This document shows, piece after piece, positions 47,930 through 58,695 of a DNA stretch of 64,000 nt; position 1 is the first letter of the stretch; the number at the start of each line of letters is the position of its first letter. Location of the stretch: positions 50,315,280-50,379,279 of the forward strand of contig NC_081552.1 of assembly GCF_963082655.1 (NCBI RefSeq), written 5' to 3'. The position numbers were made by a program, and so were the translations under genes. Below the pieces are notes generated by a model that worked only from the letters and a program-made list of their open reading frames with translations, ran no database searches and was not told the origin of the DNA. This DNA is from Stomoxys calcitrans (lineage: Eukaryota > Arthropoda > Insecta > Diptera > Muscidae).

Positions 47930-49525
47930 AATATTTTATGGAATTTGTTTAAAAATTTTCTTAAGAAAAATTTTGTCAGTAGAGAAAATTTCTTAATGCT
48001 AAGTCTTTTGGTGATTTTTCGAACATATTCTAGCTCATATTCTAGCGTTTTATTCATATAATACTATAGCAAAGAACTTATAAAGGTTAGGCAAGTGTGT
48101 GCTGTTTTCAAAACACTTTGACTGGCATGGTGGATCAAGATTTCTGATATGCCTTGTATCTTTATCAACACTTTTGTCAAATTCATTAAGATGCTCTACA
48201 TATCCAACAACTATCCATTACGGCGTAGAGCACGCTTGAGTCTTTTGAAAAAATTGGCTCTTAAAGAAAGACTTTAATTTTTTTTTCTTGTTTTAAAAAA
48301 TTTTTTCGTTAAAAATGATTTTGTAAACATTGGGGAACATTTTTTTAAAAGTTCACAAGAACATAAAACAAAAAAAGGTATTTTTCTAACAGAAATGAAA
48401 AAATTAGGAAAAAGTTCTGTCTTAATAGAATTTTTTTTTTTTGTTTTTTTTTAAATGCTCTTATTAGAAAAAATTTCTTGAAATTTTATTTTTAGAAATA
48501 TATGTCTTGAGAACTTATTATTAAAAATTTTGTATTGAAGCAAATTTCTTAAAAATTTTATATTTAAAGAATATATATGAACATATATGAATACATCTAA
48601 AAACCGTTGGGCGATCGCCCTGCGAAGAGCAAAAGAGTTTTGCAATAGATGTTTGTGTTTGTTGCTATTGGCATTGTTGGATTTGAATGAGGGAAGTAAG
48701 ATTTGATTTGTTTTCTATTGCGCTTGTGAAGCAAGTCGTTTAAAGAGCCCTGTTCAAATTCAGATGTGTGCTTTATAACCTACTCTAGTTGGGAAAGTAT
48801 GTAAAGCACCATGATCTATTCGACATCGTCCGCTGATGATTTTTCTTGGTCGAAAATGAAATCGCGATACGGATAGCCAGTCCAATGTGTCTAGCACCAT
48901 CACACTTTTGTTGACTTTTTAATGTTTTTTGTTATGCTATTCTTTGAATAGAAAGCACAATGGTCTAAAGCCGGACAATATCCTGCAATGGAATTTCAAT
49001 ATATCTAAAAATTTAAAAAATATTTTTAAAATTTTGTCCTTAGAGAAAATTTCCTAAAATGTTGTCTATAAAACATTCTTCAATATTTGGCTAATGCATT
49101 CATTTTTAAAAATTTTGTATTTAATAATTTTTTTTTTATTTTTGTATTAAAAAAAATCTTGAAATTTCGCCTTTTAAAATATAAATAAAATATTTTCCTA
49201 AATTTTGACCTACAGATAATTTCTTAAAATAAAATGTATTTAGCGAAATTTTCTTAAAACTTTGTCGTTTGAGAAAATTTCTTAAAATGTTGTATTAAAA
49301 AAATTTCTTGAATATTTGTCTCAAGTAATTTTATTAAAAGAAAGTTCTTGAAATTTCCTAAAATTCGTTCTAAAGGTATTTTTTTTTTTAAATTTTGTCT
49401 TTAGCAAAAATTTCTTGACATTTGATATGTAGAGAAAAATTCTTGAAATTTATTTTTAGAGTAATACATTTTCTTCAGGTTTTGAATTAAAAGAATTTCT
49501 TAAAATGTTTTCACTAATAATTTAA
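47930..49525 (+). repeat. Family N composite, second copy
   Basis: A core at 48005-48260 ('GTGATTTTTCGAACATATTCTAGCTC', 'TAGCAAAGAACTTATAAAGGTTAGGCAAGTGTGTGCTG', 'AAAACACTTTGACTGGCATGG', 'CATCACGTAGAGCACGC'-like end) matches the inverted core at 10.25-10.5 kb. It is embedded in arms of 'AAATTTTGTCTTTAGAGAAAATTTCTTA' type. A second conserved motif, 'AATGGTCTAAAGCCGGACAATATCCTGC' at 48959-48986, recurs at 54668-54698 and inverted near 55411-55432. Confidence 0.65.
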
Positions 49526-49527
49526 AC

Positions 49528-50085
49528 GGGTAATAGGGAGCTTAGTTCGGTCGGGCCGATTCTTATATTCCCTTCACCGTGGACAGTATTTGTCAAGTTC
49601 TTTGCCCAATATCTCTTTATAGACCAAAACAAGATAATGGATAACAATTGACATGCTATTGGAGCTATAACAAGTTATGAATCGATTAGGGTCATAGGGT
49701 TGTTGGACACTAAAGTAAAAGTCATTGTGCAAAATTTCACCCAAATCGGATATAAATTGCTCCCTATAGCGGCTCAAGAAATAAAATCGGGAGATCTATT
49801 TATATGGGAGATGTATGAGTTTATAGACCAATTCATGTCATATTTAACAGATATGTTTGAGGTCATAAAACAAGTCGTTGTACAAAATGTACAAAAATAA
49901 TAATTGCGCCCTCTAGACGCTCAAAATGTATAATCAGGAGTGCTTTCGACAGACGGACATACGGACTAAATCAACTTGGAATGTCAAGACTTTCAAAAAT
50001 GTATATACTTTGTTGGGTGTCAGATCAATATTTCGATGTGTTACAAACGAAATGACGAAAATAGTTTACCCCCAAAAACGAAAAT
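49528..50085 (-). mobile_element. Family M dispersed repeat, short copy
   Basis: The inverted right end is 'AGCTTAGTTCGGTCGGGCCGATTCTTATATTCCCTTCACCGTGG'. One or two monomers follow ('AAATTTCACCCAAATCGGATATAAATTGC', 'GGCTCAAGAAATAAAATCGGGAGATC'). The inverted left end is 'TCGACAGACGGACATACGGAC', 'TCAATATTTCGATGTGTTACAAACGAAATGACGAAAATAGTTTACCCCC'. It lies between two minisatellite arms of family N type. Confidence 0.7.
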
Positions 50086-50440
50086 TGTTGTTATGAATAT
50101 TTTCAAATTTCTGCCTTTACAGAAATTTTCATAAAAAATTAGCTTTTATTGAAAATTTAATTAAAATTTTGTCTGTTGTCAAAATTTCTTAAATTTTTGT
50201 CGTTAGAGATTTTTTTTAAGAAAAATCTTTTAGAGAGATTTTCTTGTAATTTTGTTTTTAGATATAAGTTTTTAAAGTTTTGCCTCGATGAACAATTTTT
50301 AAGATTTTTGTCTTTAGAGAAAATTTCTTTAGATTTAGTATTCAGAAAAAACTTTACAAAGTATGGGTTTTAGAGAAAGTTTCGCAAAAAATTTGTCTTT
50401 ATAGAAAATTCATTGAAACTGTATTCTCAATTTTTTCTGC
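50086..50440. repeat. AT-rich minisatellite arm
   Basis: Units of 'TTTTTGTCTTTAGAGAAAATTTCTTTA' type of about 30 bp continue the arm interrupted by the M copy just upstream, so that M copy probably inserted into the minisatellite. Confidence 0.6.
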
Positions 50441-51067
50441 GTGTGTACTGTAGTTTTGTGTGTTATTTGGAGGTTAAACAGTAACTAATTACGTTTTTGT
50501 ATTTTTTTCTGCCATTCATAAGTAAAAATTCCCCAACTATATGAAGATCCATACAATATCATTTGTTAAGTGAACTTTGAAACCTTTTCTTTTTCATATC
50601 ATTGTCTTTGGGAAATTGTTTGCAAGTACTTCAAAAACCGTAAATCTATGTTTTGGCCTCTCTCAGTCTGCCTATTACCCCATTCCATTATAGATAATAA
50701 GTGGAAAATTATTATCTTTTGTGAATTGTGAATGGAAATAAGAAGCCGGAGAACTTGAAAACCCCTTAACAAGATACAACTTTCCCAAAAAGCTTAAGGT
50801 CACCCACCCGCCCTTCATCTTGTGCGCTATAAGTCTGCTATCTTTGCTTGGTTTGGTAACATGAAAGGAGTTCCCAACGAATATCAGTGAGTTTGTGTAG
50901 AATAGGGGAAGGGTTTTGCTGGGCCAGTAATTAATCATCATTATTTTTGGAAGATTTTCGGCATTCACTCTATAATAGTCAAACGACTAATGGCTCCAAG
51001 AAAAGCGAAGGGTTGTTGGTCTGCATAGAAAAATTCAAGTATGGGTCATTCCATGATAAATTAAATA
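50441..51067. other. Non-coding DNA, nothing recognised
   Basis: Ordinary-complexity sequence. A 97-codon minus-strand open frame at 50675-50968 has no recognisable domain. Confidence 0.45.
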
Positions 51068-51850
51068 AATAAACACAAGTAAAAGCGTGCTAAAGTCGGC
51101 CTGGCCGACTCTTTTATACCCTCCACCATGGATCGCATCGTTCTTGGCCCGATATTTCTTTATAGGCAAACAAAAGATACTGGATAAGAATTGCTATGCT
51201 ATTGGAGCTATATTAGGTTATGAACATATTGGGACTATATTGGTTTGACTGTTGGAGAACAATTTAGAAGTTGAAGATCATAGACAAAGTCGTTGAAAAA
51301 AATTCCAACCAAATCGGATATGAATTCCGCCCTCTGGAGGCTCAAGAAGTAAGATCAGGAGATCGATTTATATGGGAGCTATATTGGGTTATGGGAGGGC
51401 ACCGTAGCGCAGAGGCCAGCATGTCCCCCTATAACTCTGAACGCCTAAGTTCGAATCCTAGCGAGACCATCATCAAAAAATTTCAGCGTTGGTTTTCTCT
51501 TCGTATAGCTGGCAACGTTAGTGTAAAAATTTCTCTCCAAAGAGGTGTCGCACTGCGGCGCACTCTTCGGACTCGGCTATAAAAAGGAGGTCCCTTACAT
51601 TGAGCTTTAAAACTTGAATCGGAATGCACTCATTGATATGTGAGAAGTTAGCCTCTGTTCCTTAGTCGAATGTTCATGGTCAACATTTGCATATCAGGTT
51701 ATGAACCAATTTAGACCATACTTGGCACAGTTATTGGAAGTCAATACAAATGCTAAATTTCAGCCAAATCGTATAATAATTGCGTTCTCTAGCGGCTCCA
51801 GAAGTCGAGATCCGAGATCGGTTTATATGGGAGCTACATAAAAATATCTG
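51068..51850 (-). mobile_element. Family M dispersed repeat split by a SINE
   Basis: The inverted right end is canonical: 'AAACACAAGTAAAAGCGTGCTAAAGTCGGCCTGGCCGACTCTTTTATACCCTCCACCATGGATCGCAT', with the hairpin AGTCGGCC-T-GGCCGACT at 51094-51110. Monomers follow at about 51290-51390 and 51700-51840 ('GCCAAATCGTATAATAATTGCGTTCTCTAGCGGCTCCAGAAGTCGAGATC'). A SINE occupies 51394-51690 inside the monomer region. The left end is lost. Confidence 0.75.
51394..51690 (+). mobile_element. tRNA-derived SINE with 13-bp flanking duplication
   Basis: A head of 'GGGCACCGTAGCGCAGAGGCCAGCATGTCC' (A box) and 'AGTTCGAATCCTAGCGAGACC' (B box) is followed by the standard tail ('AAGAGGTGTCGCACTGCGGCGCACTCTTCGGACTCGGCTATAAAAAGGAGGTCCCTTA' through 'GAATGTTCATGGTCAACATTTGC'). 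Flanks are ATATTGGGTTATG (51381-51393) and ATATCAGGTTATG (51691-51703), a duplication of host M sequence with two differences, consistent with LINE-mediated insertion. Confidence 0.88.
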
Positions 51851-52034
51851 TTCTAAAAGTTTGCAAAATAACCAAAAAGTTATTCAAACACATTTTGAGG
51901 AAATATTTTCGGTTTTATTCTCAAAACTTAATGAACCCCAAATATTTGACAGTTCTATAAGGGGAATCTGGCGAATAAACCTATTTCAAATCTACATTGA
52001 GTTTTGTGAATACCGGTGTTAATGTATAACAGAA

Positions 52035-52960
52035 CAGCAAAATATTTTTCTAAACAAAAAGAAACTCAAAAACCGAGGTAGGAAAATTTTTAAGAAAATA
52101 TTAGGAAAATGGTTAAAAAAATTATAGGAAAATTCTTGAATAAAAATTTTGAAATACATTGTAAAAAATTAAAAAAATTATTTGAAAAAATGTTGAAATT
52201 CTTTTACACAAAAATTTAGGAAATATTTTTAACAAAAATTTATGAAATTTTTTAAGCAAAAATTTAGAAAATTCTTTAATGGGAAATTTAGAAAAAATTT
52301 AAAGGGAAATTTAGAAATGGTTTTAAAGGGATGTTAAGAAATTTTTTCAAACAAAAATTAATAAAATTTTTAAACAAAAATATAGAAAAATGTTATCAAA
52401 ATATTTACAAAATTTTTTAAACAGAAATTTAGAAAAAATTATAAAATTTCTATCGAACATTTTGGAATAGCTTTTAAAAAAACATTTAGAAAGCTATTTA
52501 AAGAGTAAGATTGGGGAGTTTCGCAAATAAAACTCCTGAAAAATTATCTAAATAGAAAAAGGCTAAAATGCGAGATTGGAAAAAGATAGGAAGTTTTCAA
52601 ATAATGGTTTAGGAAAACTAAATAACTTTTTTAGATTATTATTTTATAAAGTATTTCAAAATTTTGATATTTTTAAGAAAATATAAGACAAAATTAAAAA
52701 CATGTTACAAGAAAAATTCAGTATTATCCTAAAAAAAAAAAAATTATGAATTTATTTTAGGAAAATTTAAAAAGTTGTTGAAAAAAATTCCTTCTTAACG
52801 AAAATTATTGTAAGAGAAAGCCTTAAACGCGGAATAGAAAACTTTAAAAAAAATTCTTATAGAATTTTTTTAAAGAAACATTTAAAAAAAAATATTTAAA
52901 GAAAGTTCATAAAAATGTAAAAAAAAGTAGATTTTTGCAGAACAGTTGGGTATTTTTTAT
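52035..52960. repeat. AT-rich minisatellite tract
   Basis: More than 900 bp of 'AAAAATTTAGAAAATTTTTAAACA'-type units of 25-35 bp with heavy divergence. No coding. Confidence 0.6.
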
Positions 52961-53829
52961 TTTAAGTTTAAAAATTAAATTTTCTTAGTTATAATGTTAT
53001 TAACTGAAGATTTTCATTTTTGTGCAATGACCCAAATAAGTGTGTTATATACAAGGCTATAAAAATATTTTCTATTTTTTTGGTGGGTACCCATATCCTT
53101 GCTTTAAGCATCTCTTTTTCCCCAAAACTGAAACATACCAAAAAGAGATTAACTTTAGGTTTTTCTACGGCCATCTACGCACTACAGCTTTTCGCCTCCT
53201 CCTTGTACTCACACCCAGAAACGACATCAACAGACATTAAGTGATATCTATAACATGACATTGATGTTATTTATGCTGCATTCTGTTGCCATTTGTTACC
53301 ATTCATTTGGCCTATTTTAAGAAAAAAATTATACTTAGCCCCCGTTTTGAAATAATGACTAACATTTCATCAATCATTAACAGGACCAGTAGAGTGAGAT
53401 AGAGAGAGTGAAAAAATAAAAAAAAAACTATAAACCACATTTATCCTTGAATATGTATTCTTGGTATATGCTTCAACATTTCACAAACATTCCATGGCTG
53501 TGTGTAAACACCAAAAGCAAACACGAAAATAAAAACCAAAAATATTTTTCATCTTCCTACTTTAAGGATGACACATCAATCTTTCTGAAATGTTTATTTC
53601 CTTTTCCGGTTTTCCCCTTTAGTGTTTTTTTTTTTTGTATAGTCCATCAATAATTTTAGGTTACATATTAAGAACTAAATGGGGCTCTCGTTTCTTTTTT
53701 TTGTTTTTGTTTTTTTTGCAATAAGATATTGGAAATATTTAACTCAAAGCTTTGTTTGCCAAAAATAGTTATAAGAACATATATATTTTTGCCAAATTTA
53801 AGATGACAGTGGAATGCAGACAATGAAAA
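52961..53829. other. Non-coding DNA, nothing recognised
   Basis: Short overlapping open frames at 52989-53244 on both strands have no domain. T runs occur near 53626 and 53703. No element ends seen. Confidence 0.45.
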
Positions 53830-55450
53830 CGTGTACAAAATTTTATTAGAAATTAAAGAAAATTTTATTTTTTTCTAGAGACAAAAATTCATTAACATTT
53901 TAGACTTTAGAGAAAATTTGCTTGCCGATAAAATTTTATAGAAATTTTGTCTTTATATTTTGCCTTTTGAAAAATTTTCTTGAAGTTTCAAAAAAGTTAT
54001 TTTCTTGAAATTTCGAAAATTGCTTGAAATTTTTAAAAATTGCTTGAAATTTTTAAAAATTGCTTGAAATTTTTTAAAATATTGAAAATATCATAAAATT
54101 TTGAATATTTCTTAAAAAAATTTGTCATGATTTTCAAGAATAGCATAGCAAAGAACCTACAAAGAACTTAGACAAATGTGTGCTGTTATACAAATCACTT
54201 TGACGGTGGATTTCTATTTCTGTTACGCCATGTATCTTCATCAACACCTTTGTCAAATTAATTAAACTGCTTTACATACCCAAGGACTATTGGCTAAAGT
54301 GTAGAGCATGCTTTTGTTTTGAAAAAATTTGTTGATATGATGAAATTTCTTAAAAATTTTAACTTCTTAAAGTTCTGAAAAGTTTTTGATGTTATCAAAA
54401 TTTCTTTAAATTTTGAAAATTTCTTTATATTTTTTAAATTTTGGAAATTTCTTTAAATTTTGAAAATTTCTTCAAATTTTGTAAATTTCTTTAAATTTTG
54501 AAAATTTCTTTAAATTTTGAAAATTCCTTTAAATTTTGAAATTTCTTTAAATTTTAAAAATTCCTTTAAAATTTTGAAAATTTCTTTGAATGTTGAAATT
54601 TTTTTAAAACCTTGAAAATTTCTCTAAATTTTCGTAAATTTTGAAAATTTATTCTTTGAAAAGGAAGCATTGGACAAAATGGTCTATAGCCGGACAATAT
54701 CCTGCGAGGAATCTCAATAAGTTGTTGAGACCAAAAAAAGAAACCTTAAAAAGACAATTTCTTGATATTAAAGGTGATTTTTTGAGGTTAGGATTTTCAT
54801 GCATTAGTATTTGACAGATCACGTGGGATTTCAGACATGGTGTCAAAGAGAAAGATGCTCAGTATGCTTTGACATTTCATCATGAATAGACTTACTAACG
54901 AGCAACGCTTGCAAATCATTGAATTTTATTACCAAAATCAGTGTTCGGTTCGAAATGTGTTCATTCACCGTAACATTGCGTCCAACAGCATCTTTGAAAA
55001 AATACGGTCCAATGATTCCACCAGCGTACAAACCACACCAAACAGTGCATTTTTCAGGATGCATGGACAGTTCTTGAACGGCTTCTGGTTGCTCTTCACT
55101 CCAAATGCGGCAATTTTGCTTATTTACGTAGCCATCCAACCAGAAATGAGCCTCATCGCTGAACAAAATTTGTCAAAATTTGAACACATTTCGAACCGAA
55201 CACTGATTTTGTTAATAAAATTCAATGATTTGCAAGCGTTGCTCGTTAGTAAGTCTATTCATGATGAAATGTCAAAGCATACTGAGCATCTTTCTATTTG
55301 ACACCATGTCTGAAATCCCACGTGATCTGTCAAATACTAATGCATGAAAATCCTAACCTCAAAAAAATCACCCTTTATAAAAATTTCTTTAAATATTGCA
55401 AATTTCATACAATCGGATATTGTCTGGCTGCAGACCATAGGGTAATCTGT
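53830..55450 (+). repeat. Family N composite, third copy, split by a mariner MITE
   Basis: Arms: 'GAAATTTTTAAAAATTGCTT' units at 53940-54120 and 'TTTAAATTTTGAAAATTTC' units (period about 18-19 bp) at 54400-54650. Core: 54120-54335, with 'AGCATAGCAAAGAACC', 'ATCACTTTGACGGTGGA', 'CACCTTTGTCAAATTAATTAAACTGC.TTACATACCCAA' and 'GTGTAGAGCATGCTTTTG'. The 'GGTCTATAGCCGGACAATATCCTGC' motif is at 54680-54704, and an inverted version 'CGGATATTGTCTGGCTGCAGACCATAGGG' at about 55414-55442. The MITE at 54771-55375 lies between them. Confidence 0.65.
54771..55375 (-). mobile_element. Fold-back mariner-type MITE, copy 2 (605 bp)
   Basis: It has TA on each side (54769-54770 and 55376-55377), AAGG(G)TGATTT ends, and inverted arms at 54771-54962 (192 bp) and 55182-55375 (194 bp). 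The arms are nearly identical to those of copy 1 at 27.4 kb and again contain the transposase start (MNRLTNEQRLQIIEF...) on both sides. The 219-bp centre encodes, on the minus strand, FSDEAHFWLDGY...WSEEQPEAVQEL...GGIIGPYFFKDAVG, an internal transposase segment in the orientation opposite to copy 1. There is no complete transposase. The left terminus lacks one G relative to the right. It sits inside a family N composite. Confidence 0.85.
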
Positions 55451-55835
55451 TTCTATTACAAATAGAATAATAAAAAACCAATTTTTTATTTCTTCAAATT
55501 TGTTGTTAATCTGGTAATTTTATCATAGATGCGATTTCGCAATTTATACGATTTAAATACAAGATACCAACGCACGGCTCATTAAGCCATCACACCTTGT
55601 ATGATTGAAGAGTCTTCTAACCAAAGACGAAACGCGTCCCATAGTGGTTGGTGTGTGTTGCTATCTTTGGCTTTCCTGTTCCATTTGCAATCCCCGATCA
55701 TTGAGCTCGTCTCGAAGGACAAACAGAACTTTTTTTTGAAATTTTGTCAAAGGAATTTTCTTAAGTGATTGTTATAATTAATAAAATGCACGAATAGTTT
55801 GGGTTAAAAAATGTATGGAAACCATATGAAACTGG
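55451..55835. other. Non-coding DNA next to family N
   Basis: No gene is supported. It might be outer sequence of the N composite ('AAGCCATCACACCTTGTATG' resembles 'CACCATCACACTTTTGTTG' at 48895), but the match is weak. Confidence 0.35.
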
Positions 55836-55839
55836 ACCA

Positions 55840-56577
55840 TATTTGGGTTGGATGTCGGGAGTCTTAAAGCATTGTTTCAAATTTCATCAAAATCGGAGAA
55901 TAAATGCGCCTTTTATGGTGTTTAGACCCTAAAACTGAAGGTCGGCCTCTATGGCAGCCATATCTAAATATAGTCCGATCTGGACCATATTTGGGACAGA
56001 TGTTGGACGTCTTAATACAACTCACTGTTCCAAATTTCGTCGTAGTCGGGTAAAAAATATGCCTGTTATCTTAGTACAACTCACTGTCCCAAATTTTGGC
56101 AAAGTCGGGTAAAAAATTCGCCTGTTATAGGCCTAAGACCCAAAATCGGCTGATCGCTGATGTATCCAAATATATTCCGATCTGAACCAAATATGTTCGG
56201 ATATCGGCGGCCTAATTAAACTCACTATGCAAAATTTAAGCGAAATCAGGTTATAAATACGCCTGGTATAGCCTGAAGACCCTAAATCCCCTGATCGGTC
56301 TATATGACAGCGATATCCAAAGATAGTCCAAGGTGACCCATTCAAGTACTTAACCTGCGTATAGAAGAAATACGAGTCTGTGCAAAATTTCAACTCAATA
56401 TCTTAATTTTTAAAAACTGTAGCGTGGTTACAACTTACGGACACACGGACATCTTTAAATCGTCTTTGAATTTAGCAAAGATCCGATATATATATACTCT
56501 TTGTACGGGCGAAAGTGGATAGAATGACTACATGAATATACCCCTATACTGTAGTGGTGAGCATAAAAATGTAGGGA
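55840..56577 (-). mobile_element. Family M dispersed repeat
   Basis: Monomers resemble those of the 4.2-5.2 kb copy ('CGGAGAATAAATGCGCCTTTTATGG', 'TCCGATCTGGACCATATTTGGGACAGATG', 'CAACTCACTGTTCCAAATTTCGTCG.AGTCGGGTAAAAAAT'). They are followed by the inverted left end, 'TTACGGACACACGGACATC' and 'GGATAGAATGACTACATGAATATACCCCTATACTGTAGTGGTGAGCATAAAAATG'. The right end with the hairpin is missing. Confidence 0.65.
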
Positions 56578-58695
56578 TTCTTATAAAAAAAAATAATTTT
56601 TATAAAAAAAATGGTAAATTTAGATAAAATATAAAAATTATGTCTTAAGAGGAAGTTTCTTTAAACCACATTTTGAGAAAACAAGTGTTTTCGTAATTAT
56701 TGTCTATTGCAGCAGATTTTGTTTGCTTTACAGCAGATTTTGTTGCCTTACAGCAGATATTCCGGCCTACTGTAACGGAGCTGCAATCTATTATTCTGTG
56801 TTTCTTGGCTATCCATATTCACTTATCAATTATTGGCAAACATTTGGACATACGCCACTCCTACTCCAATACACGCTTAGACACTTCTACAAACCACAAA
56901 TACACAAAAAGCTGTCAGGGCTGGCATTCTTAACATTTTCAATTTCTGCCGTTCTTTGCATTCATTTATGCCTTCAACCTAAACCTCGAACATAGCTGTG
57001 GTCAATGAGCAAAAACGCATACACGTATATGTATACAATAAATAAACATATGTAGCTAGCTAGTGGGTGTGAACTCCAAAAGCCCACCAAAGGATATAAT
57101 AGGAGAGGAAGAGAGAGGGAGAGAGAGTGTGTTAAAGTGTATATAAATCATGCTAGATGTCAGTCAATGGAGCTCCCTTGGCCTCCTTCTTTGTAAACGA
57201 GATGGTTTGTTTTGCGGTGGGGGACGTGGGATGAGGTTTTTACCAGCATTTGATTATTTAGCTTTTTCTATTAAAATATTACCATCAAAAATGTCTATAT
57301 GCGTTTAGTCTAACTTGGCTTCCCTTCACACGGCACCCCTTAGAAGCTAGAAATCTTTGAAAAAATAAAAGAAAATCATTTACAGACCATGACTGCTTAC
57401 AAGTAGGCGAAGAAGTAGAAAAAAAAGCAAAGGCAACTCTCAAGTTAGTTTGAGTTATGACTTAAGCTGACATTTCATTAGTAGGCATTATTTAGGATTT
57501 GCTCTAATAGTTTCTATTACAAAATATTTCTATTATAATCCTCCTCACTCGCCCCCTTTTTTTGGCAAGGCCCAAAAATACTCAAAGAGCCTCTGTCTAA
57601 GGATTTTCGTCTTACATCCTTAGAAATGAAAGAAATCTTTGGCAAACCTCGGCTCCCCTCTCTCTCTCAGACTTGCATGGCAATACAATCATCATTAGTA
57701 AATGTCAGAAACATTTTCTTTTGGGTCGCTAAACGAGGCAAACACAAACATATCTGGGCAAACAATTCTAAGCTGTTAAGAAATTGTAATTAAATTATAG
57801 CATATCTACAGAGGTAAGGCGAGGGGATTTAGGCAGACTTCGCTCAACAAAACTCCATGAGTAATTTCCCTCAATTTCTCTTAGACAGTTATCGGTGATA
57901 AAGCCAAACAAAACTTGGCTACAGCCTGCTAAGACTCTGCAAATCCCCCCAGCCCCACTTGCCACATACTTCTATCGTCCCAACCAGCTTCAAATCACAG
58001 GTGTTATATAATAATTAAACAAAACATAAACATAAATTCACCATATATAATAAATAAAATTTCTTATCTTGTTTGGAAAGTGTTAAAAACACAATATTTA
58101 TACCTGTTTGGTATACTTTTTTCACTAGCTGGCAGGCGTGACAACTTCAGAGTCAAGACTCTGTTTGAACCAATCAACAACAAATTCACTTTCATAATCA
58201 TAATGTAAATCTTTTCTTTGTTTCTTTTTCATTGCGTGAAAAACCAACGCTCTCTCTGCACATAACACGTTGTTTAATTTATGTTAATTTCATATTAATT
58301 TCTATTATTAAATACACATTTACGTATTTTATTTTCTTGCATTTTTGCCCAACCGGGTGTAACATGTGACATTAATACGAATATAGTATGTTGAGATATT
58401 TTTTGGTTATTGTTTTTGGAGTTTTGGTAACATATGCAATAATTTTTTTATATACCATAAATGGTTAACCAAGACAGTGACGAGGTTTTGCAATTCATAT
58501 TAGTTAATCATCGTTAAGTATGGTTAATGGTGTTTTACATGGGTAGTAGCTAGCATTTTAACAAAAAATAAAAGAGACAATATTGACAAACATGATATTA
58601 AACTAGAATGATTGCCAAAGAAGTTAATTTTTCTTTTTTTATTTAGAAATATTTTTGGTGCATTTAAGTACTTTTCTATTTTATTTTACTCAAAT
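56578..58695. other. Non-coding DNA, unique-looking
   Basis: A small triplicate 'ACAGCAGATTTTGTTTGC'-type repeat lies at 56705-56770. A purine-rich (GA)-like patch is at 57098-57128. Open frames at 56700-56995 are short and overlapping with no domain. Complexity is higher than in the minisatellite regions; it could be intronic or regulatory DNA. No exon is supported. Confidence 0.45.
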
